64,000 nucleotides of DNA, taken from the NCBI RefSeq assembly GCF_014109765.1, contig NZ_CP059139.1, positions 1 through 64,000 on the forward strand. The letters are read 5' to 3'. Of this stretch, positions 19,653 to 27,498 are shown in pieces. Under the pieces are notes generated by a model. That model was not told the origin of the DNA. It was given only the letters and a program-made list of their open reading frames with translations, and ran no database searches. A program made the position numbers and the translations under genes. The DNA is from Pseudomonas berkeleyensis (GTDB lineage: Bacteria > Pseudomonadota > Gammaproteobacteria > Pseudomonadales > Pseudomonadaceae). The stretch's first letter is position 1. The number at the start of each line of letters is the position of its first letter.

Positions 19653-22094
19653 ATGCCCTACTCCCTTCATGCACTGGCGCGCGCCACCCGCAGTGCCACA
19701 GCGTATCGCCTAGGCTTCGCCCTGCTCGCCGGCTTCGCGCCGCTGATCTACACGCCCACCCTGCTTGCCAGCGAAACGGCTGGTGTGCAGCGCAGCATCG
19801 CCTTCGATATTGCTGCCGGGCCGCTGGATCAGGCACTGGGGCAGTTCGGGCGCCAGGCCGGGATTCCCATCGCGACCAACGCCGGGCTGACCGCCGGCAA
19901 GCGTAGCCAGGGAGTGCAGGGCAGTTATCCCGTCGTTGAGGGTTTCGCACGACTTCTGGCTGGCACCGGCTTGGCCAGCGAGGTTCAGGCCGATGGCAGT
20001 TATCTGCTGGTGGAACGCAGCGTGGAGGACGCGCTGGAACTGAGTGCGACCACGGTCAGTGGCCGTCAGCAGCTTGGTGCGATCACTGAGGGCAGTGGTT
20101 CCTACACCACCGGTGCCATGAGCGTGGGTACCAAACTGCCGGCCTCGCTGCGCCAGACTCCGCAGTCGGTGACCGTGGTGACACGCCAGCGCATGAACGA
20201 CCAGAACATGCAGAAGCTCGAGGATATCGCCAACTACACACCGGGCCTGACCCTGCGCAAGACCGGCGGTGAGCGCCCGGAGTTTTACGCTCGCGGCGCG
20301 GCCATCGACAACATCATGATCGACGGTCTGCCGGTGGCCTACGACAGCGACACCCTGGGCACCTCGACCCTGGCCATGTTCGATCGCGTGGAAGTGCTGC
20401 GTGGCGCTTCCGGGCTGATGGTCGGCGCCGGCAATCCTTCGGGGACGCTGAATCTGGTGCGCAAGCGGCCTACGGTCGATCCACGCCTGGCCATCAGCGC
20501 CAGCGCCGGACGCTGGGATGACTACCGCAGCGAGCTGGATATCAGCGGCAAGCTGGACGAGTCCGGCCGGGTGCGTGGCCGCTTCGTTGGCGCCTATCAG
20601 GATCGCGACACCTTCGTCGACGCCTACGAGAACAAGCGCCAACTGCTCTATGGCATCACCGAATACGATCTGGGCAGCAGCACCACCCTGACCCTGGGCG
20701 GCTACTTCAACCGCGAGGACAACCCTGGCGCTGACTGGAACGGTCTGCCGGCCCGGGTCGATGGCTCCTTCTTTCCGTTCTCCCGTTCGGCGCGCACGGC
20801 ACCGGACTGGACCTACTGGAACAAGGAAACCCGTAGCGTATTCGCGGAAATCGAGCAGCGTTTCGACAATGACTGGACGGCTCGTCTGAACAGCACCTGG
20901 TTGCGGGGCAACCTGGAAATGCTCGGCGGCAGCATCTATGTCGATGGCAACGACTACCACCTCAATATCGGCCGCTACTCCTACCAGCACACGCAGAAGA
21001 GTGTCGACGGCTATGCCACGGGGCCGTTCACCTTGTTCGGCGCTACTCATGAGTTGGTGGTGGGTGCCAGCTTTCGCCGCGACGATACCGATGACGGCCC
21101 TGGCGGCCCTGGTATCGATACCGATGTGATCATCGACCCGATCAGCTTCGACCCCAAGGCGTATCCGAAGCCGGCCATCGACAACAACTGGTCGCGGGTG
21201 GGTCGTGAGGAGCAGTCGAGCGTCTATACCACCACGCGCCTGAACCTGCTTGACGATCTGCGCCTGATCCTCGGTGCGCGTCTGGACTGGTACGACTACT
21301 ACCAGACGACCCAATCCGGCATCTACAGCTTCGGCGACGACTACAAGGCGACGCGTGAGTACACACCCTACGCCGGCCTGATCTACGACCTCAATGACAC
21401 CTACTCGGTGTATGTCAGTGGTACGCGCATCTTCCGTCCCCAGGCTGCCCAGGATGCCGGGGGCAGCCTGCTTGATCCGGTTACCGGCACCAACTACGAG
21501 GTCGGTATCAAGGGCGAATACTTCGATGGCGCCCTCAATGCCAGCGTCGCGCTGTTCCAGCTGGATCAGGAAAACCTCGCCAAATCCCTCCCGGCAGGTG
21601 CGTGCAACCCTGGCGTTCCTTCCTGCTCCGAAGCTAGCGGGGAAATCCGTACCCGTGGTATCGAGCTGGAGATGAGCGGCGAGCTGGCACCGGGTTGGCA
21701 GGCAGTCGCTGGCTACACCTATGCTGCGGCCGAATACACCAAGGCCACCAACACGGCGGAAAAAGGTGATCGTTTCGATAGCGATACGCCCTACAACCTG
21801 CTCAAGCTGTCGACCACCTACCGGCTACCGGGTGAGCTGGAGAACTGGACGGTGGGTGGCGGCTTCCGTACCCAGAGCAGCGCCTATACGTCCCTTGGTG
21901 TGAAACAGGGCGGCTACAGCCTGACCGACCTGATGGTCGGCTATCGTTGGAGCGAGGAACTGCAGCTACAGGCCAACTTGAGCAACGTCTTCGACAAGCG
22001 CTACTACCAGAACATCAGCAACTCCTGGGGTGCCAACAGCTTTGGCGAACCGCGCAACTTGGTATTCAGCGTGCGCTACAGCCCTGAGTTGTAA
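19653..22094 (+). CDS. TonB-dependent siderophore receptor with signalling domain
   Basis: Outer-membrane ferric-siderophore transporter of 813 residues. After a signal peptide (about 1-40) comes an STN signalling domain (SIAFDIAAGPLDQALGQFGRQAG, near 47-70), a TonB-box region (ALELSATTVSG, near 129-140) and the plug (LRQTPQSVTVVTRQRMNDQ, then RGASGLMVGAGNPSGTLNLVRKRPT). The 22-strand barrel ends VFSVRYSPEL. The STN domain and the fecI/fecR genes upstream show that ligand binding outside the cell should switch on the gene. The plug resembles the FpvA/FoxA/FiuA group; the ligand cannot be named, though a xenosiderophore or pyoverdine is likely. Confidence 0.93.
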   Translation: MPYSLHALARATRSATAYRLGFALLAGFAPLIYTPTLLASETAGVQRSIAFDIAAGPLDQALGQFGRQAGIPIATNAGLTAGKRSQGVQGSYPVVEGFARLLAGTGLASEVQADGSYLLVERSVEDALELSATTVSGRQQLGAITEGSGSYTTGAMSVGTKLPASLRQTPQSVTVVTRQRMNDQNMQKLEDIANYTPGLTLRKTGGERPEFYARGAAIDNIMIDGLPVAYDSDTLGTSTLAMFDRVEVLRGASGLMVGAGNPSGTLNLVRKRPTVDPRLAISASAGRWDDYRSELDISGKLDESGRVRGRFVGAYQDRDTFVDAYENKRQLLYGITEYDLGSSTTLTLGGYFNREDNPGADWNGLPARVDGSFFPFSRSARTAPDWTYWNKETRSVFAEIEQRFDNDWTARLNSTWLRGNLEMLGGSIYVDGNDYHLNIGRYSYQHTQKSVDGYATGPFTLFGATHELVVGASFRRDDTDDGPGGPGIDTDVIIDPISFDPKAYPKPAIDNNWSRVGREEQSSVYTTTRLNLLDDLRLILGARLDWYDYYQTTQSGIYSFGDDYKATREYTPYAGLIYDLNDTYSVYVSGTRIFRPQAAQDAGGSLLDPVTGTNYEVGIKGEYFDGALNASVALFQLDQENLAKSLPAGACNPGVPSCSEASGEIRTRGIELEMSGELAPGWQAVAGYTYAAAEYTKATNTAEKGDRFDSDTPYNLLKLSTTYRLPGELENWTVGGGFRTQSSAYTSLGVKQGGYSLTDLMVGYRWSEELQLQANLSNVFDKRYYQNISNSWGANSFGEPRNLVFSVRYSPEL

Positions 22095-22120
22095 AAGGGC
22101 TGTTCCGGGTGACTGGGTAA

Positions 22121-22136
22121 CTGGTTTTTTATACAG
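22121..22136 (+). promoter_or_regulatory. LexA-box-like operator upstream of tag
   Basis: CTGGTTTTTTATACAG is CTG-N10-CAG with an AT-rich core, the form of the LexA operator. It lies 47 bp before the tag ATG and just upstream of a -10-like TATAGT (22147-22152), where a bound repressor would block the promoter. An inverted TATACA/TGTATA pair overlaps it. Confidence 0.55.
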
Positions 22137-22183
22137 TTATTCGGTGTATAGTCACCCGGTCTTCTCTGCCAGGTTGAACTGCC

Positions 22184-22738
22184 ATGCCCCGCTGCTTCTG
22201 GTGCACCGACGATCCGCTGTATCAGGCCTACCACGATGAGGAATGGGGCGTGCCGCAGCGCGATGCACGTCATCTGTTCGAGATGCTGTTGCTCGAAGGG
22301 GCGCAGGCCGGCCTGTCATGGATCACCGTGCTGAAGAAGCGCGAGCGCTATCGCCAGGTGTTGCACGGTTTCGATCCCGAGCGCCTGGCGCGACTCAGCG
22401 ATGAGGAGATCGAGGCGCTGATGCAGGATCCCGGCATCATCCGCAACCGCCTCAAACTCAAGGCCGTGCGGCAGAACGCCCAGGCCTGGCTGAAGCTGGA
22501 AGACCCGGTGACGCTGCTCTGGTCGTTCGTTGGCGGCGCGCCGAAGATCAATCACTTCAGCGACCGCAGCCTGATGCCGGCGGTGACGCCCGAAGCCGAG
22601 GCGATGAGCAAGGCGCTGAAGAAGCTCGGTTTCACCTTCGTCGGGCCGACCATCTGCTATGCCTTCATGCAGGCCACGGGTATGGTTATGGATCACACCA
22701 CCGACTGCGACCGTTATGCGCAACTGAAGGGCTCATGA
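22184..22738 (+). CDS. tag: DNA-3-methyladenine glycosylase I
   Basis: Removes 3-methyladenine from alkylated DNA as the first step of base excision repair. The 184-residue protein has the Tag zinc-binding pattern: Cys4 and His17 near the N-terminus (RCFWCTDDPLYQAYHDEEWG), His171 and Cys175 near the C-terminus (MDHTTDCDRY). The conserved core includes LLLEGAQAGLSWITVLKKRE and FVGPTICYAFMQATGMV. It overlaps the next gene by 4 bp (ATGA). A LexA-like box sits in its promoter. Confidence 0.96.
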   Translation: MPRCFWCTDDPLYQAYHDEEWGVPQRDARHLFEMLLLEGAQAGLSWITVLKKRERYRQVLHGFDPERLARLSDEEIEALMQDPGIIRNRLKLKAVRQNAQAWLKLEDPVTLLWSFVGGAPKINHFSDRSLMPAVTPEAEAMSKALKKLGFTFVGPTICYAFMQATGMVMDHTTDCDRYAQLKGS

Positions 22739-23343
22739 GCACGATCACCACGCTGGACGAACTGTTGGCACTCTACGGCGAAAGCCACGAACGCTCGCGG
22801 CGCAAGGAATTGCCGCGGCTGATCGAACCCTATCGCGCATTGATCGAGGCATCGCCCTTCGTGGTGTTGGCCAGCGTCGGCCCTGATGGTCTGGACTGCT
22901 CGCCGCGTGGCGATGCACCGGGCTTCGTGCAGATACTCGACGATCAGACCCTGCTGCTGCCGGATCGCCCTGGCAACAACCGTATCGACAGCTTGCGCAA
23001 CATCGTCGAGAACCCGCGTGTGGCGTTGTTGTTCCTGATCCCGGGTGTTGGCGAGAGCCTGCGGGTCAATGGTCGCGCCGAGATCTCCCTCGACCCCGAG
23101 CTGCTGGAACTGGGCCGCGCCCAGGGCAAATTGCCGCGCAGTGTGCTGCGTATCCATATCGACAGCTGCTACTTCCAGTGCTCCAAGGCGGCGGTGCGCT
23201 CCGGGCTGTGGGATGCCTCACGCCAGGTGGAGCGCGCCAGCCTGCCGAGTGCTGGCGATATCTTCCGCTGCATCTACGAGGAATTCGATATCGAAGCCTA
23301 CGAGCGAGACATGCAGCAACGGCTTCGCACGGCCCTTTACTGA
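22735..23343 (+). CDS. Pyridoxamine 5'-phosphate oxidase-family FMN protein
   Basis: A 202-residue protein of the split-barrel flavin-binding superfamily, of the type annotated as an FMN-dependent pyridoxamine oxidase-like protein. Features are FVVLASVGPDGLDCSPRGDAPGF, the FMN-contact-like block LLLPDRPGNNRIDSLRNIVENPRVALLFLIPG and GESLRVNGRAEIS. The substrate is unknown. It is translationally coupled to tag by a 4-bp overlap, so the two are co-expressed. A role in detoxification alongside alkylation repair is possible but not shown. Confidence 0.85.
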   Translation: MSTITTLDELLALYGESHERSRRKELPRLIEPYRALIEASPFVVLASVGPDGLDCSPRGDAPGFVQILDDQTLLLPDRPGNNRIDSLRNIVENPRVALLFLIPGVGESLRVNGRAEISLDPELLELGRAQGKLPRSVLRIHIDSCYFQCSKAAVRSGLWDASRQVERASLPSAGDIFRCIYEEFDIEAYERDMQQRLRTALY

Positions 23344-23397
23344 CTGTACCGTCACGCGCCGCTACAATTGGCGCTTTTCTAAGCGGTGGAGTCTGTC

Positions 23398-24285
23398 GTG
23401 GAAAAACTCAAGGGCGCTCTGGTGGTCGGTTTCCTGCGCCTGTTCGCACTGCTGCCCTGGCGTGCGGTGCAGGCCGTTGGCAATGCCATCGGCTGGCTGA
23501 TGTGGAAGCTGCCGAACGGCTCGCGCGATGTGGTGCGCATCAACCTGAGCAAGTGCTTCCCCGAGCTGAACGAGGCCGAGCTGGACAAGCTGGTCGGGCA
23601 AAGCCTCAAGGACATCGGCAAGACCCTCACCGAAAGCGCCTGCGCCTGGATCTGGCCAGCGCAGAAGTCGCTCAAGCTGGTGCGCGAAGTGGAAGGCCTC
23701 GAGGTGCTGCAACAGGCACTGGCCTCCGGCAAGGGCGTGGTCGGCATCACCAGCCATCTGGGCAACTGGGAAGTGCTCAACCACTTCTACTGCAACCAGT
23801 GCAAACCGATCATTTTCTACCGTCCGCCGAAGCTCAAGGCCGTCGACGAGCTGCTGCAGCAGCAGCGCGTGCAAATGGGCAACCGCGTCGCGCCGTCGAC
23901 CAAGGAAGGCATCCTCAGCGTCATCAAGGAAGTACGCCGTGGCGGCGCCGTGGGGATTCCAGCCGACCCGGAGCCGAGCCGCTCGTCGGGGGTTTTCGTG
24001 CCCTTTCTTGGCACCACCGCGCTGACCAGCAAGTTTGTGCCCGGCATGCTCACCGGCGGCAAGGCGGTCGGCGTGTTCCTGCATGCGCTGCGCCTGCCGG
24101 ATGGCAGCGGCTACAAGGTGATTCTCGAGGCGGCACCCGAAGGCATGTATAGCGAGAACGTCGAAGAAGGCGTGGCGGCGATGAGCGAAGTGGTGTCGCG
24201 CTACGTGCGCAACTACCCGAGCCAGTACATGTGGAGCATGAAGCGCTTCAAGAAGCGTCCGGACGGCGAGGCCAAGTGGTACTGA
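23398..24285 (+). CDS. Lysophospholipid / lipid A acyltransferase (LpxL/HtrB family)
   Basis: Membrane-bound acyltransferase that adds a secondary acyl chain to lipid A or a related lipid. The GTG at 23398 (MEKLKGALVVGFLRLF) is chosen because GGTGGAG lies 6-12 bases upstream; a GTG at 23386 is in frame. It has an N-terminal membrane helix, the catalytic SHLGNWE (HX4E) near residue 120 and a PADPEPSRSSGVFVPFLG block. The 295-residue length fits the family. It corresponds to the PA0011-type gene next to tag and the PilZ gene. A terminator follows. Confidence 0.9.
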   Translation: MEKLKGALVVGFLRLFALLPWRAVQAVGNAIGWLMWKLPNGSRDVVRINLSKCFPELNEAELDKLVGQSLKDIGKTLTESACAWIWPAQKSLKLVREVEGLEVLQQALASGKGVVGITSHLGNWEVLNHFYCNQCKPIIFYRPPKLKAVDELLQQQRVQMGNRVAPSTKEGILSVIKEVRRGGAVGIPADPEPSRSSGVFVPFLGTTALTSKFVPGMLTGGKAVGVFLHALRLPDGSGYKVILEAAPEGMYSENVEEGVAAMSEVVSRYVRNYPSQYMWSMKRFKKRPDGEAKWY

Positions 24286-24332
24286 GCCGTCTGTGGTGAG
24301 CTCTGGTGCGCGTGGCGCGCCCTACCGTTTGC

Positions 24333-24357
24333 AAGGCGCCTCGATGGCGCCTTTTTT
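24333..24357 (+). terminator. Rho-independent terminator
   Basis: AAGGCGCC-TCGAT-GGCGCC followed by six T residues, 47 bp after the acyltransferase stop. It separates this gene from the PilZ gene. A copy of the GTAGGG-type repeat (24305-24325) lies just before it. Confidence 0.88.
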
Positions 24358-24430
24358 CTGCCGCTCGCTGGGCCTTGTCACGGGAATGCGCTATTAAAGG
24401 TGAACTCGTTCGCCCATTTCTGGAGCCCTC

Positions 24431-24697
24431 ATGCCGAACCAGCGTCAGCAGGTGCGTACCCCGATGAAGTGCCGGATCAAGATCAGCCACCCCAGCTTCG
24501 GTGAGTTACTGGCGCAGACGCGTGACCTGTCCGATAGTGGTGTCTACGTGAAGCATCCTGACATGGCCGTCCTGTCGGTCGGTGCCGAAGTGATCGGCCA
24601 GGTGCAGGATCTACCGTTTCCCGCTCCGGTTCTGAAGATGGAAGTGATGCGGGTCGACGCCGAAGGGGCGGGTCTGCGGTTCCTCGGCGAAGCCTAA
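24431..24697 (+). CDS. PilZ-domain cyclic di-GMP-binding protein
   Basis: Single-domain PilZ protein of 88 residues, expected to bind cyclic di-GMP. The RxxxR motif (RQQVR, residues 4-8) and the D-x-S-x-x-G motif (DLSDSG, about 32-37) are both intact. A GGAG ribosome site lies 5 bases before the ATG. It corresponds to the PA0012-type gene. The output target is not evident; the diguanylate cyclase at 6.2 kb is a possible source of the signal but is not linked to it. Confidence 0.92.
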   Translation: MPNQRQQVRTPMKCRIKISHPSFGELLAQTRDLSDSGVYVKHPDMAVLSVGAEVIGQVQDLPFPAPVLKMEVMRVDAEGAGLRFLGEA

Positions 24698-24809
24698 ACG
24701 TTCGTTCAATACCCGCGGTACGTCGACGGGGGTGACTGCAAGGTGATCGTGTCGGAGCGGGATGTACACGGAAAGTTTCGGATCAATGGAACATTTTGTT
24801 ACATCTACA

Positions 24810-24849
24810 CTCTGATCAAGGCCTCACTCCGAGGTGGCGTCCATCAGAG
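24810..24849 (+). promoter_or_regulatory. Leader hairpin covering the mprF ribosome-binding site
   Basis: CTCTGAT (24810-24816) pairs with ATCAGAG (24843-24849), and an inner CCTC/GAGG stem sits between. The right arm includes most of the AGAGG ribosome site of the following gene, so folding would hide it. This may be a translational control element; no known riboswitch class was recognised. Confidence 0.45.
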
Positions 24850-24860
24850 GCGTTTTCGAC

Positions 24861-27497
24861 ATGAGTCGAGCGGTACCCGAACTTCCCGCTGAAGGCGCAG
24901 ATGCGCCAGACCTTTCCCCTTCCCCTCAACCCGGCTGGTTGCAGCGCAATCGGCACCTGATCGGCCTCAGCCTGTCGCTGTTGCTATTCGGCCTGGCGCT
25001 GGTGGCCTGCTGGCACCTGGTGCGTGAGATCAATCCGGATCAGGTCCGCGAGTCGCTGGCTGCGGTGCCGCCGCAGGCGCTGCTCGGTGCTCTGCTGGCT
25101 ACGGTGTTGGGTTTTCTGGTGATGCTGGCCTACGAATGGTCGGCCAGTCGTTATGCCAACGTTGACTTGCCGCCGCCGACCCTGGCGTTGGGCGGCTTTT
25201 GTGCCTTCGCCATCGGCAATGCGGTGGGTCTGTCGGCGTTGTCCGGTGGCTCGGTGCGCTACCGCCTGTACGGGCGCAATGGGCTTGGTGCGGGCGATGT
25301 GGCGCGCATGAGCCTGTTCGCCAGCCTGTCGCTGGGCGTCAGCCTGCCGATTCTCGCGGCGCTGGCGGCCCTGTTCGACCTTGAGGATGCCTCGGCCGCG
25401 CTGCGTCTTTCCGAGCCGGTGCTGGCGGTGTTGGCGGTTACCGTGCTGGCCGTGGCCCTGGCGGTAGTCCTGCTGGTGAGTCGCAAGCGCCTGGCCGAGC
25501 GGCCCGCGCCGGGCTGTTGGCAGGTCGACCTGGGCCGTTTCAGCCTGCGTCTGCCGGGCTTGCGCATGAGTTTGACGCAACTGTTGATCAGCAGCCTGGA
25601 TGTGCTGATTGCCGCCAGCGTGCTGTACCTGCTGCTGCCCGAGGCCCCGCCTTTTTCCTCCTTCGTGCTGATCTACATGCTGGCGCTGGCAGCCGGCGTG
25701 CTCAGCCATGTGCCGGGTGGCGTCGGGGTATTCGAGGCGGTGCTGCTGGCGGCCTTCTCTTCGCGCATCGATCCGGCTGGATTGGTCGCAGCGATGCTGC
25801 TCTATCGCCTGCTCTACGTGATCCTGCCGCTGGTGGCTGCCGGGCTCCTGCTGCTGGCTGCCGAGGCGCGTCGCCTGTGGTTCCCGCGCCAGGTGGCGCG
25901 GGTGGCCAGTGGCATGGCGGTGCCTGTGCTGGCTCTGCTGGTGTTCTGCGCCGGCACGCTGCTGCTGTTCTCCGGGGTGACGCCGACCGTGGACGAGCAT
26001 CTGGAAGCGCTGGGCTTTCTCATGCCGCCGCAATTGATCGCCGCCTCGCACCTGGCGGCCAGCCTGGTCGGCACGCTCTGCCTGTTGCTGGCGCAAGGGC
26101 TGCGTCGGCGCCTGTCGGCAGCCTGGGCGCTGACTCTGGTGCTGCTCTGCCTGGGCGTGGTGCTGTCGCTGCTCAAGGGCTTCGACTGGCCCGAGGCTTT
26201 GGCCCTGGCCGCCATCGCCGGCTTGCTGGCGCTGTTTCGCCGCGAGTTCTACCGGCGTAGCCGGCTGATGGATGTGCCGGCCTCAGGCCTGGTGCTGGCG
26301 GCCACGGCCGGGGTCATCGCGACCTCGGTGTGGCTGTTGCTGTTCGCCTATCAGGATGTCGCCTACAGCCATCAGCTGTGGTGGCAGTTCGAGCTGGATG
26401 CCAATGCCCCGCGCGGTCTGCGTGCGGCACTGGGCAGTGCGCTGGTGCTGCTGGCTGTCGGCCTGACCTGGCTGTTGCGCGCCACGCCACCGAGCATCAG
26501 CCTGCCGGACGAGGATGCACTGCTGCGCGCTCGCGCCATCGTCCAGGCCTCACGACAACCCGAAGGTGGCCTGGCGCTGAGTGGCGACAAAGCCCTGCTG
26601 TTCCATCCCGACGGCGATGCCTTCCTCATGTACGCCCGCCGCGGACGCAGCCTGGTGGCGCTGTTCGACCCCATTGGCCCGCCGGCCGCCCGTGCCGAGC
26701 TGATCTGGCAGTTCCGCGACCTCTGTGACCGCCACCATGCGCGACCGGTGTTCTATCAGGTGCGCGCGGAGAATCTGCCCGGTTACATCGATATCGGCCT
26801 GACCGCGCTGAAGCTCGGTGAAGAGGCACTGGTGGATCTGAAGACCTTCGACTTGGCCAGCAATGGCAAGGAGATGAAGGCGCTGCGCTACACCTGGAAT
26901 CGCGGCCAACGCGATGGCCTGAGCCTGGAATTCCATGCCCCCGGCCAGGTGCCGATGGAGGAGCTGCATGCGATCTCCGACGCCTGGCTGCAGGGCAAGA
27001 ACGTACGCGAGAAAGGCTTTTCCCTCGGCCGTTTCAGCCCTGAATACCTGGCACATTTTCGAGTCGTGGTGGTGCGCTTCGAGGGGCGTGCGGTGGCCTT
27101 CGCCAACCTGCTGGAATGCGAAACGCGCGCGGTGGCCAGCCTCGACCTGATGCGTGTACTGCCGAATGCGCCGAAGTCGACCATGGAGTTCCTCATGCTG
27201 GGGCTTATCCAGCAATTCCAGAGTGAGGGCTATGCGCGCTTCAGCCTCGGCATGGTGCCGCTGGCCGGTCTGCAGACGCGCAAGGGGGCGCCGCTGCCAT
27301 TGCGCCTGGGGGCGCTGGTGTTCGACCGTGGCGAGAGTTTCTACAACTTCCAGGGCCTGCGCCGCTTCAAGGATAAATTCCTGCCGCAGTGGGAGCCGCG
27401 TTACCTGGCCGTGCCGGCCGGGCTCGATCCCTGGGTGGCATTGGCCGACACCGCCGCGCTGATCGCGGGCGGCCTGGGTGGACTGGTGAGGCGTTGA
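24861..27497 (+). CDS. mprF: Aminoacyl-phosphatidylglycerol synthase (MprF family)
   Basis: Transfers an amino acid from aminoacyl-tRNA to phosphatidylglycerol and flips the product, lowering membrane negative charge. From the ATG at 24861 (ribosome site AGAGG 10 bases upstream) it has 878 residues. The N-terminal two-thirds hold about 13-14 hydrophobic segments of the flippase-like region. The C-terminal DUF2156 synthase domain starts near residue 560 and includes GDKALLFHPDGDAFLMYARRGRSLVALFDPIG, KEMKALRYTWNR and RFSLGMVPLAGL. P. aeruginosa PA0920 of similar size makes alanyl-PG, so alanine is the best guess, but sequence alone does not decide between Ala and Lys. A GTG at 24834 is an alternative start. 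Confidence 0.92.
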   Translation: MSRAVPELPAEGADAPDLSPSPQPGWLQRNRHLIGLSLSLLLFGLALVACWHLVREINPDQVRESLAAVPPQALLGALLATVLGFLVMLAYEWSASRYANVDLPPPTLALGGFCAFAIGNAVGLSALSGGSVRYRLYGRNGLGAGDVARMSLFASLSLGVSLPILAALAALFDLEDASAALRLSEPVLAVLAVTVLAVALAVVLLVSRKRLAERPAPGCWQVDLGRFSLRLPGLRMSLTQLLISSLDVLIAASVLYLLLPEAPPFSSFVLIYMLALAAGVLSHVPGGVGVFEAVLLAAFSSRIDPAGLVAAMLLYRLLYVILPLVAAGLLLLAAEARRLWFPRQVARVASGMAVPVLALLVFCAGTLLLFSGVTPTVDEHLEALGFLMPPQLIAASHLAASLVGTLCLLLAQGLRRRLSAAWALTLVLLCLGVVLSLLKGFDWPEALALAAIAGLLALFRREFYRRSRLMDVPASGLVLAATAGVIATSVWLLLFAYQDVAYSHQLWWQFELDANAPRGLRAALGSALVLLAVGLTWLLRATPPSISLPDEDALLRARAIVQASRQPEGGLALSGDKALLFHPDGDAFLMYARRGRSLVALFDPIGPPAARAELIWQFRDLCDRHHARPVFYQVRAENLPGYIDIGLTALKLGEEALVDLKTFDLASNGKEMKALRYTWNRGQRDGLSLEFHAPGQVPMEELHAISDAWLQGKNVREKGFSLGRFSPEYLAHFRVVVVRFEGRAVAFANLLECETRAVASLDLMRVLPNAPKSTMEFLMLGLIQQFQSEGYARFSLGMVPLAGLQTRKGAPLPLRLGALVFDRGESFYNFQGLRRFKDKFLPQWEPRYLAVPAGLDPWVALADTAALIAGGLGGLVRR

Positions 27498-27498
27498 G

